From NCBI GenBank assembly GCA_023428365.1, contig JAEYYQ010000143.1, forward strand, positions 1-5,528: DNA of 5,528 nucleotides, given 5' to 3'. This DNA is from Pseudomonadota bacterium. GTDB taxonomy: Bacteria > Pseudomonadota > Alphaproteobacteria > Rhizobiales > Hyphomicrobiaceae. Within the stretch, counting starts at the first letter, position 1, and each line of letters opens with the position of its first letter. The translations under genes and the position numbers were made by a program. The notes beneath the pieces were generated by a model, which searched no databases, was not told where the DNA came from, and saw only the letters and a list, made by a program, of their open reading frames with translations. Below are positions 1 to 4,766 of this stretch, piece after piece.

Positions 1-307
1 CACGCCAATCTGCCCGCGGCTCCCATCCTTGAAACGGTGGTATCCGCCGGCGCTTAGCGCCCCCGGAACTGTGCCTTGTTCAGAGCGACAGCCCGCAAGC
101 CTGACGGATGGCGATTTGAACAGGCGAGGGCGCCATTGCGGGGTCGAACTCATTCTTCGGAAGCAACGGTGCCTACGATCGTCTTTGACCATTTTGGTCG
201 CGCACGGGCGCGACTCGGGACGTGACAGTCTGGGTTTTTCGCGTTGGAATACGGGCAGGCTCGTTGCCGCGAGGACCATGGTTGGGCTCTTTAACCTTGG
301 TCGACAT
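1..307. other. Left flank with no supported gene
   Basis: I see no convincing gene here. Plus frame 1 is open from the window edge to a TAG at 55-57 and would encode an 18-residue tail (HANLPAAPILETVVSAGA). This could be the last codons of a gene entering from the left and converging on the minus-strand genes, but it is too short to judge. A plus-strand frame from 29 to 367 and an edge-open minus frame both give arginine-, serine- and proline-rich translations without recognisable motifs, and neither has a clear ribosome binding site. The only structure of note is a perfect 7-bp hairpin at 197-214. Confidence 0.5.
197..214. other. Perfect 7-bp hairpin beyond the 3' end of the 122-aa gene
   Basis: GTCGCGC (197-203) pairs perfectly with GCGCGAC (208-214) around a 4-nt loop. 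It lies about 94-111 nt beyond the minus-strand stop codon at 308-310. Neither side has a contiguous T-tract: on the minus strand the stem is followed by CAAAATGG. It is therefore not a standard intrinsic terminator. It could stabilise an mRNA 3' end or be chance in GC-rich DNA. Confidence 0.35.
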
Positions 308-676
308 CTAATAGCCGGTGAGCGAGAGCAAGAGTGCAAACAACAACATACCAAGGGCGATGCCTGAGGTCCAATATGCAAACGTCAGGTACGTCTCGCG
401 CATGATCACCGAAATCGTCTGCTGCGCGGAGGCCTCAGGCGGGCGCAAATCCTTCGGCAGATAGAGCCACATCTCCGTCCGGCGGTATTGCTTGGTGAGT
501 GCTTCGTGTGCCTTGAAAATCAGGATTCCCACCATCAGTAGCGAGAGCAAGCCACCGACCTGGAAGGAAATCCGCGGCTCGAACGAGAGGCCAACCATGA
601 TGCAGAAGATGGCGAGCGATCCAAAACCGCATGCGCGCATTACCGTCTCGAAGGCGATGCGTCGCATCTCTTCCAT
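308..676 (-). CDS. Small membrane protein of unknown function, 122 aa
   Basis: I do not recognise the family. The product has three likely membrane segments at about residues 12-31, 38-57 and 99-121. Between the second and third is a charged, probably cytoplasmic stretch (residues 58-98) containing YRRTEMWLYLPKDLRPPE, which looks conserved. The C-terminus is strongly hydrophobic and ends in SLTGY. ATG at 676 was chosen because hydrophobic, protein-like sequence begins just after it, an AGGGA lies about 9 nt upstream, and a good sigma70-like promoter ends about 30 nt upstream. The frame stays open to 901, but that extension is arginine-rich and runs through the promoter. ATG at 667 is an alternative start. 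The gene follows two other small membrane-protein genes on the same strand after a 214-nt gap, so it probably has its own transcript. Possible roles include a membrane-complex accessory subunit, but nothing in the sequence fixes a function. Confidence 0.75.
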   Translation of the reverse strand: MEEMRRIAFETVMRACGFGSLAIFCIMVGLSFEPRISFQVGGLLSLLMVGILIFKAHEALTKQYRRTEMWLYLPKDLRPPEASAQQTISVIMRETYLTFAYWTSGIALGMLLFALLLSLTGY

Positions 677-707
677 GGGGACGATCCCTGTATCGGCTCG
701 CAGAAAG

Positions 708-736
708 ATGCTACCGCGCCGGGGCACGCGTTTCAA
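708..736 (-). promoter_or_regulatory. Sigma70-type promoter for the 122-aa membrane protein
   Basis: On the minus strand there is TTGAAA (731-736), a 17-bp spacer, then TAGCAT (708-713). This is 5/6 and 4/6 agreement with the housekeeping consensus at optimal spacing. The predicted transcript would begin near 700, giving a leader of about 25 nt before the ATG at 676. The position in the 214-nt gap upstream of the gene supports it. Confidence 0.55.
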
Positions 737-890
737 CTGACGGACACGTTCACAACCATGTGCGGGCAGCACCGCGCGTCGCCGATCAACGGCACAACAG
801 TCCTGTCCTGTATCGCTCCTCTCGCCACGGAATGAGTGTGCGTAGATTGGCGAGGGGTTGCTAGTTCGGTCGGGCAAACACCAGCGCTGA

Positions 891-1217
891 TCAAAGGCCA
901 ATCTTTAGGAAATTGCCCATGGCGGGGATCGTGAGAATGGCGGTGCCGGCCAGCCAGATCCACAGCGAAACTTCGCTTGAGTCGTCTTTAGCGCCCGTCA
1001 GCCGCTCGTAGATCGCCGCCGGAATGCCACCGATAATGATGGTGGCCGTCGAGACCATCAGCGAGGCGAACATCAGCGTCAACGCCGTGCTGCCGAACAG
1101 CAAGGCAGGCGCCAGGATCTGCACATGAATGATGGCAAACAGCACGGCGACTTGGTTGAAGAGGCCGTTGATCGTGCCGAAGAGGGCGATGCCGATGTAA
1201 TAGTATTGCCGGTCCAT
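891..1217 (-). CDS. Small membrane protein of unknown function, 108 aa
   Basis: I do not recognise the family. The protein is very hydrophobic, with likely membrane segments at about residues 8-32, 36-67 (long enough for two closely packed helices) and 84-105. A short charged loop, ERLTGAKDDSSE (71-82), sits before the last segment. There is no cleavable signal peptide and no catalytic motif I can see. The start is ATG at 1217, only 7 nt after the TAA stop of the upstream YggT-like gene. Only a weak GTGAG-like ribosome binding sequence overlaps the end of that gene, so translation is probably coupled. The tight spacing and shared membrane nature suggest that the two products work together. 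The function is unknown. Confidence 0.75.
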   Translation of the reverse strand: MDRQYYYIGIALFGTINGLFNQVAVLFAIIHVQILAPALLFGSTALTLMFASLMVSTATIIIGGIPAAIYERLTGAKDDSSEVSLWIWLAGTAILTIPAMGNFLKIGL

Positions 1218-1224
1218 GGGTGGC

Positions 1225-1530
1225 TTAACTCACACGCGGGAGGGCGCCGAAATAAAGGAAGCCGTGCAGGATCAACACGCGCAGCCAGAACAGCCACACG
1301 ACACCGAACAGCCAGATGACGACGGGTGCAGCTGCCTTTGGCGTGACTAGTGCCACCGCGGCCACAACCGGATCGGTGATGCGGCAGAAAAAGCGCCAGA
1401 TATAGTTGGACGAGTCCGGCTGCACGATCAGGCCCAGCAGCACGCGGCCGAGCAGCGTGTACATCAGCGCCGCCAGAACGAAGTTCGGCAGATGGAAGTA
1501 CCAAAAGGACAGAAGCGAGTCGCCGGTCAC
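1225..1530 (-). CDS. YggT-like integral membrane protein, 101 aa
   Basis: This protein resembles the YggT family: two membrane helices (about residues 15-36 and 68-88) flank a connecting stretch with the pattern PDSSNYIWRFFCRITDP (38-54), followed by a helix and a proline (VTP, 62-64). In YggT proteins this region typically reads as a short polar turn, then an aromatic-rich RFFxRhTdPhh helix. YggT proteins are inner-membrane proteins of poorly defined role, linked in various bacteria to osmotic shock, cell division or membrane-protein placement. Typical members have one or two copies of the repeat, and this one has a single copy. The start is GTG at 1530, which has AGGGGA 7 nt upstream. A GTG at 1554 would add eight residues but lacks a comparable site. 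It is the first gene after the terminator at 1587-1620 and lies 7 nt before the next gene. The family call is moderately secure; the function is open. Confidence 0.7.
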   Translation of the reverse strand: MTGDSLLSFWYFHLPNFVLAALMYTLLGRVLLGLIVQPDSSNYIWRFFCRITDPVVAAVALVTPKAAAPVVIWLFGVVWLFWLRVLILHGFLYFGALPRVS

Positions 1531-1537
1531 ACGTGCA

Positions 1538-1543
1538 TCCCCT
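1538..1543 (-). promoter_or_regulatory. Ribosome binding site deciding the GTG start of the YggT-like gene
   Basis: The minus strand reads AGGGGA here, 7 nt upstream of the GTG at 1530. No ATG in frame is available nearby: the ATG at 1538 runs at once into a stop. This site therefore favours a GTG start at 1530 over the GTG at 1554. Confidence 0.5.
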
Positions 1544-1558
1544 ACCGCGGACACACAA

Positions 1559-1570
1559 TGGCGGCCGCCA
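1559..1570. repeat. 12-bp perfect palindrome TGGCGGCCGCCA
   Basis: The sequence TGGCGGCCGCCA equals its own reverse complement. It lies between the terminator and the start of the YggT-like gene, 29-40 nt upstream of the GTG at 1530. This is a plausible operator position, but GC-rich palindromes of this size also arise by chance. Confidence 0.35.
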
Positions 1571-1586
1571 ACTGCCCGGACAAGTC

Positions 1587-1620
1587 AAAAAAAAGAAGCG
1601 GGGCCTGTAGAGGCCCCGCT
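1587..1620 (-). terminator. Intrinsic terminator after the symporter gene
   Basis: AGCGGGGCCT (1597-1606) pairs perfectly with AGGCCCCGCT (1611-1620) around a GTAG loop, a 10-bp stem. On the minus strand the stem is followed by TTC and then eight consecutive T (1594-1587). This is a textbook Rho-independent terminator beginning 24 nt after the symporter stop codon. It should end the DUF4212-symporter transcript and separate it from the YggT-like gene. Confidence 0.92.
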
Positions 1621-1644
1621 CGGTAAACGTCGTATGGCGCGAGA

Positions 1645-3618
1645 TCAGGATTTTTCCTGCAGAATGGTATTGCCGCGCGGCTTGCGGATTTCATCGACGT
1701 AGGCCTGCATCTCCTTCGACGGCTCCGGTGTGATCAGACTGACAAGCCAGATCACGAGGAACCCGAGCGGCATGCCCAGTAGTCCGCAGTTGATGTTGTT
1801 GAGGTTGAACCATCCGACTTTGTTCGCCAGCGGGTGCGCGAGAGTCGGCCAGCTCTCCATCGCATTCGGCAACGCCATGGCCTTGGCGAGATCGACGACC
1901 GGCGCTCCCGTGACCGGGTTAAGCAACGACGTCATGCCGAAGTACGTTACGCCGACGCCCGGGAAATAGCGCGTCGTCACGAGGTAGAACAGACACAGGC
2001 CGAATCCTGCGATGATGCCGCAGACGGCGCCTGCCGACGTTGCGCGCTTCCACCAAATGCCCAGCACAAGTGCCGGGAAGTTACCCGCCATCGCAAGCGA
2101 GAACGCCCAACCTACCATGGCCAGGATGTCCGACGGTCGGGTCGATGCTGTATATGCCGCACACACCGCGACGAGCACCAACAGGACACGAGCGACGAGT
2201 AGCCGGCGCACGGTTGGCGCATTCGGATCAAGCATCTTGTAATAGATGTCATGCGACAGCGCATTGGCGATGGCGAGCAGCAGCCCGTCAGCGGTGGACA
2301 GCGCCGCGGCAAGACCGCCGGCCGCTACCAAGCCAGAGATCACGTACGGGAGGCCGGCGATCTCCGGCGTGGAGAGCACGATCACGTCCGTGTTGATTAC
2401 GAAGTCTTGCAGCCGCACGACGCCCGTGTGGTCTGGGAGCGCCTTACACGCAGCAATGACCGCGTCGAGAGTTGCAGCGTTCTTACCGCAAATCTGGATC
2501 AAGCCCAGTTCACCCCAGGTGAACAGCCATGGCCGAAGTGCGGTGATATCGCGTCCTATGATATTGGTGTACACCTCAAGCTTCGAGAATGCGGCATATG
2601 CCGGTGCCGAGAAGTAGAGAAGGAAGATAAACAGCAGTGACCATGCGACCGACTGGCGTGCCTCACGAACGCTGGGCGTCGTGAAGTAACGCATCAGGAT
2701 GTGCGGCAGCGAGGCCGTGCCGACCATCATGCAGAAGATGATGCCGAAGAAGTTCAGCGGCGAGTAGTTGATAAACGGCTCAATGTGCGGCTTGAGCCCT
2801 GCCGCCGTTGCGAGGCCGGTCCGCAACATCTCCTGCTCGCGCGCCGTGATATCGGCAATCGCCTGCCCGTACGTGAGCTGCGGCACCGGCAGCCCATACT
2901 TCATAGTTGATAGGATGATGATCGGAGTGAGGTAGGCGACGATCAGGACGATGTACTGTGCGATCTGCGTCCACGTCACCGCACGCATGCCACCCAGCAT
3001 CGAACACACGAGGATGCCCGCAAGACCGACGAACACAGCGATCTCGAACTGCATGCCGAGGAAGCGCGAAGCGATGATGCCGGTGCCGTATATCTGTGCT
3101 GTCACATAGGTAAACGAGCAGCACACCAACACGATCACGGCCAGGAAGCGCGTGAAGTTGCCGCTGAACCGGAAGGACATAAAGTCAGGCACGGTGTAAG
3201 CGCCGAACTTGCGCAGGTACGGTCCGACCAGGATCGACACCAGCACGAAACCGCCAGTCCAGCCGAGCACCCAGGCGAGGCCGTCGTAGCCGAGCAGAAA
3301 TAGCGTGCCGGCCATGCCGACAAACGACGCTGCCGACATCCAGTCGGCGCCAGTTGCCATGCCATTATAAAGCGCTGGAACCCGCCGGCCTGCCACGTAG
3401 TATTCCGAGACCTGCGCCGTGCGCGTAGAGATGCCGATGACAGCGTACACTGCCAGCGTGAAGAAGACGAACAAGTAGCCGAGAACCTTATTGGGAACCC
3501 CGACCTGCTCTAACAATGCCAGAAGAAGAATAAATGCCAGGAAACCGCCGGTGTACATTCCGTACAGGCGGCCCAGGCTTTTCATGAAGGCCGCCGTCGC
3601 GGCGCTTTGCGTAGCCAT
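1645..3618 (-). CDS. Sodium:solute symporter, ActP/VC_2705-type (probable monocarboxylate carrier), 657 aa
   Basis: This is a member of the solute:sodium symporter (SSS, SLC5-like) family, which uses the sodium gradient to import small organic solutes across the inner membrane. The best-known relative is ActP, which takes up acetate and related short monocarboxylates. About 13 membrane helices are expected. Family signatures are visible: SEYYVAGRRVPALYNGMATG (71-90) followed by ADWMSAASFVGMAG (91-104); LGGMRAVTWTQIAQYI (208-223); GTASLPHILMRYFTTPSVREAR (300-321); and GGLAAALSTADGLLLAIANA (434-453). Ser441 and Thr442 in the last are the expected sodium-site pair. Two long loops (about 240-285 and 350-412) and the 657-aa length fit the VC_2705 subfamily rather than the shorter enteric ActP (about 550 aa). 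ATG at 3618 was chosen because GGGGGAG lies 6 nt upstream; an open extension to 3708 overlaps the DUF4212 gene in another frame. It is co-transcribed with the DUF4212 subunit 13 nt upstream. Substrate assignment is by family only; acetate, propionate, pyruvate or lactate are all possible. Confidence 0.95.
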   Translation of the reverse strand: MATQSAATAAFMKSLGRLYGMYTGGFLAFILLLALLEQVGVPNKVLGYLFVFFTLAVYAVIGISTRTAQVSEYYVAGRRVPALYNGMATGADWMSAASFVGMAGTLFLLGYDGLAWVLGWTGGFVLVSILVGPYLRKFGAYTVPDFMSFRFSGNFTRFLAVIVLVCCSFTYVTAQIYGTGIIASRFLGMQFEIAVFVGLAGILVCSMLGGMRAVTWTQIAQYIVLIVAYLTPIIILSTMKYGLPVPQLTYGQAIADITAREQEMLRTGLATAAGLKPHIEPFINYSPLNFFGIIFCMMVGTASLPHILMRYFTTPSVREARQSVAWSLLFIFLLYFSAPAYAAFSKLEVYTNIIGRDITALRPWLFTWGELGLIQICGKNAATLDAVIAACKALPDHTGVVRLQDFVINTDVIVLSTPEIAGLPYVISGLVAAGGLAAALSTADGLLLAIANALSHDIYYKMLDPNAPTVRRLLVARVLLVLVAVCAAYTASTRPSDILAMVGWAFSLAMAGNFPALVLGIWWKRATSAGAVCGIIAGFGLCLFYLVTTRYFPGVGVTYFGMTSLLNPVTGAPVVDLAKAMALPNAMESWPTLAHPLANKVGWFNLNNINCGLLGMPLGFLVIWLVSLITPEPSKEMQAYVDEIRKPRGNTILQEKS

Positions 3619-3631
3619 GATGCGCTCCCCC

Positions 3632-3895
3632 TCAGTCGTCTTCCGCAACGCCTTGTTCGCGATCGATCTTGTCCTGCTGCTTCGCAAATACGAACAGCAT
3701 GACCACAAACACGATCAGCGAACCCTGCGCGGCCATGTAGAAGCCGAGTGGAAAATTCAGAATCGGAATGGTGATTTGGTTGAGCGGCTTCACGAACATA
3801 TGCACGACATAGCCGAAGACAAACCAGACCCCGAGATTCGTGAACATTAGCTTCCGGGTTCTCGACCAGTGGACTTCGTCGTTGGAACTCTGCAT
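3632..3895 (-). CDS. DUF4212 protein, putative sodium:solute symporter small subunit, 87 aa
   Basis: This small membrane protein has two predicted helices, about residues 20-36 and 50-71. The pattern HWSRTRKLMFTNLGVWFVF (9-27) and the FPLGFYMAAQGSLIVFVVM stretch (48-66) are typical of DUF4212 proteins. Such proteins are encoded directly before VC_2705-type symporters and are annotated as the symporter small subunit. The C-terminal tail (AKQQDKIDREQGVAEDD) is highly charged and probably cytoplasmic. ATG at 3895 has an excellent ribosome binding site, GGAGGA, 9 nt upstream. The frame stays open to 4069, but that extension is Arg/Ser/Lys-rich and is leader DNA. The TGA stop abuts the GGGGGAG of the symporter gene, so translation of the two is probably coupled. 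The partnership with the large subunit is well supported by gene order; its biochemical role is not established. Confidence 0.93.
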   Translation of the reverse strand: MQSSNDEVHWSRTRKLMFTNLGVWFVFGYVVHMFVKPLNQITIPILNFPLGFYMAAQGSLIVFVVMLFVFAKQQDKIDREQGVAEDD

Positions 3896-3986
3896 GGGTC
3901 GGTATCCTCCCTGACCTTTGGTCACGTGCAGAACTGCGCGGAGAAGGATTGTCGATCGCTCATGTTGGCGCTTTCCTTCCCCCCTT

Positions 3987-3998
3987 GACCGTCCGGTC
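3987..3998. repeat. Short inverted repeat, possible operator
   Basis: GACCG (3987-3991) and CGGTC (3994-3998) form an inverted repeat around TC. Its size and GACCG/CGGTC arms resemble operators of some TetR-type regulators, and it lies in the shared intergenic region. The arms are only 5 bp, so chance is a real possibility. Confidence 0.3.
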
Positions 3999-4067
3999 TT
4001 GTTGCCGGATCGGGAATCACGACTAGCGCTTTTCTTCGTCGAGCGTAGCATTGCATCAGTAAGCGCC

Positions 4068-4075
4068 ATTATAAT
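4068..4075 (+). promoter_or_regulatory. Consensus -10 box (ATTATAAT), possibly bidirectional
   Basis: The plus strand contains a perfect TATAAT at 4070-4075, about 38 nt before the ATG at 4113, giving a leader of about 30 nt. The -35 is weak: the best fit is TAGCAT at 4046-4051 with an 18-bp spacer. Because ATTATAAT is its own reverse complement, a TATAAT also reads on the minus strand (4073-4068) toward the DUF4212-symporter operon, again without a good -35. The plus-strand use is the more likely. Confidence 0.5.
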
Positions 4076-4098
4076 ACTTTCGTCACAAGATGAGGGTT

Positions 4099-4108
4099 AT
4101 CCCGGGAT
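4099..4108. repeat. 10-bp palindrome next to the 202-aa gene start
   Basis: ATCCCGGGAT is its own reverse complement and ends 4 nt before the ATG at 4113. It includes the only ribosome-binding-like GGGA (4104-4107). As a palindrome it is more plausible as a protein site than as an RNA hairpin, since there is no loop. It may also be chance. Confidence 0.25.
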
Positions 4109-4112
4109 CCAG

Positions 4113-4721
4113 ATGAATTTACTCAGCAAACTGTTCCGACGTCCGCCTCCGGTCAGCGATCCTGATGAGCTGACCGAGTTCATCGACGCGCATGCCGCGT
4201 TCGTGACTCAGAAAGGGATTTACGAGTATTCGCGGGCACGCGCGGGTCATTTCTCGAAAGTGCTGTTCTCGGAGACCGGCTTCCAGAAAGCTGTCGAGGA
4301 GTCACGCTGGCGCGCCTATCCGCTCGGGCTGGCGATGGTTGCGGAGATCGCGACCGTGGTGCTGCAGGAGACGACGGATCTCACGCGCGAGGTTGTGGCG
4401 CGGGAAGTCTCCGAACTCGCGCTCGCTGCATTCGACCGCTACGACGTGCCCGCCGTACTTAATCCAACGATTTGGCGCGAGACGCGGGGGCAGCTTGTCG
4501 AGCGGCTGAATCGGATTGCATTGCATCCGCCGAAGCGGGCCATGGATGTCCCGGAGCCTTTCGCCAAGGACTACTTCGCGCTCATGCCAATCCACGAGAA
4601 TTTGCGCGGAGAAGATTTTCCCACCTTGAGCAACTATCTCAAAGTGACGCTCTGCAACGTGCATCATGAGCTGACCAAACGTATCGACGCGAAAGAACTC
4701 GCCGCCCGGCTCGATAGCTGA
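4113..4721 (+). CDS. Conserved-looking soluble protein of unknown function, 202 aa
   Basis: I do not recognise a named family. The protein looks soluble and mostly helical, with no signal peptide or membrane segment after the short basic N-terminus (MNLLSKLFRRPPP). Segments that look conserved are FVTQKGIYEYSRARAG (30-45), ESRWRAYPLGLAMVAEIA (63-80) and a C-terminal HENLRGEDFPTLSNYLKVTL stretch (161-180). No nucleotide-binding loop or obvious catalytic triad is visible. ATG at 4113 was chosen because the protein-like sequence starts there and a TATAAT box lies 38 nt upstream. The ribosome binding site is weak (GGGA 5 nt upstream) and partly within an ATCCCGGGAT palindrome. The upstream in-frame extension to 3918 is rich in Arg and Ser and runs through the promoter. 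It lies 45 nt before the exonuclease-CBS gene on the same strand, so they are probably one operon. Divergence from the symporter operon suggests a linked role, possibly regulatory. No function is claimed. Confidence 0.85.
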   Translation: MNLLSKLFRRPPPVSDPDELTEFIDAHAAFVTQKGIYEYSRARAGHFSKVLFSETGFQKAVEESRWRAYPLGLAMVAEIATVVLQETTDLTREVVAREVSELALAAFDRYDVPAVLNPTIWRETRGQLVERLNRIALHPPKRAMDVPEPFAKDYFALMPIHENLRGEDFPTLSNYLKVTLCNVHHELTKRIDAKELAARLDS

Positions 4722-4751
4722 CGGCAATTCGGGAAGAAACAGCACGGCATC

Positions 4752-4758
4752 GGGGGAG
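4752..4758 (+). promoter_or_regulatory. Ribosome binding site deciding the start of the exonuclease-CBS gene
   Basis: GGGGGAG lies 2 nt before the ATG at 4761 but 8 nt before the in-frame ATG at 4767. Normal spacing favours 4767. A third in-frame ATG at 4776 is 17 nt away and less likely. Confidence 0.55.
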
Positions 4759-4766
4759 AGATGCTC

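Larger units (their letters stand above)
3896..4112. promoter_or_regulatory. Divergent regulatory region between the symporter operon and the exonuclease-CBS operon
   Basis: These 217 nt separate two divergently transcribed operons and must carry promoters for both. Visible elements are a self-complementary ATTATAAT box at 4068-4075, a GACCG-TC-CGGTC inverted repeat at 3987-3998, and an ATCCCGGGAT palindrome at 4099-4108 next to the plus-strand start codon. No clear -35/-10 pair was found close to the DUF4212 start, so that operon may have a leader of up to about 170 nt or use a non-housekeeping promoter. Confidence 0.6.

Noticed and set aside
1..57. Possible C-terminal tail of a gene entering from the left (HANLPAAPILETVVSAGA, then TAG)
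   Set aside because: Eighteen codons are too few to separate a real gene end from chance, and no terminator follows. It needs upstream sequence.
29..367. Plus-strand frame of 112 codons
   Set aside because: It has no ribosome binding site and an Arg-rich, low-motif translation, and it overlaps the 3' end of the 122-aa membrane protein gene on the other strand.
677..901. N-terminal extension of the 122-aa protein to 901
   Set aside because: It would cover the TTGAAA-17-TAGCAT promoter and reads as Arg/Cys-rich non-protein sequence.
1079..1588. Minus-strand frame of 169 codons
   Set aside because: It overlaps the YggT-like and 108-aa genes in another frame. It is Arg/Cys/Pro-rich and crosses the terminator-proximal region; the hydrophobic frames are the real ones.
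1834..2640. Several plus-strand frames opposite the symporter gene
   Set aside because: These are antisense shadows of a highly conserved membrane carrier; the translations are Arg/His/Gln-rich with no motifs.
4059..4068. Possible sigma54 promoter on the minus strand (TGGCGC ... TGCAA)
   Set aside because: The GG and GC doublets are separated by 11 nt instead of the required 10, and the -24 element is imperfect.
3896..4069. N-terminal extension of the DUF4212 protein to an ATG at 4069
   Set aside because: The extension is Arg/Ser/Lys-rich, unlike the family. A strong GGAGGA site precedes the ATG at 3895, giving the usual family length of about 87 aa.
3918..4112. N-terminal extension of the 202-aa protein to 3918
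   Set aside because: It runs through the TATAAT box and the divergent regulatory region; the composition is Arg-rich and unlike the rest of the protein.
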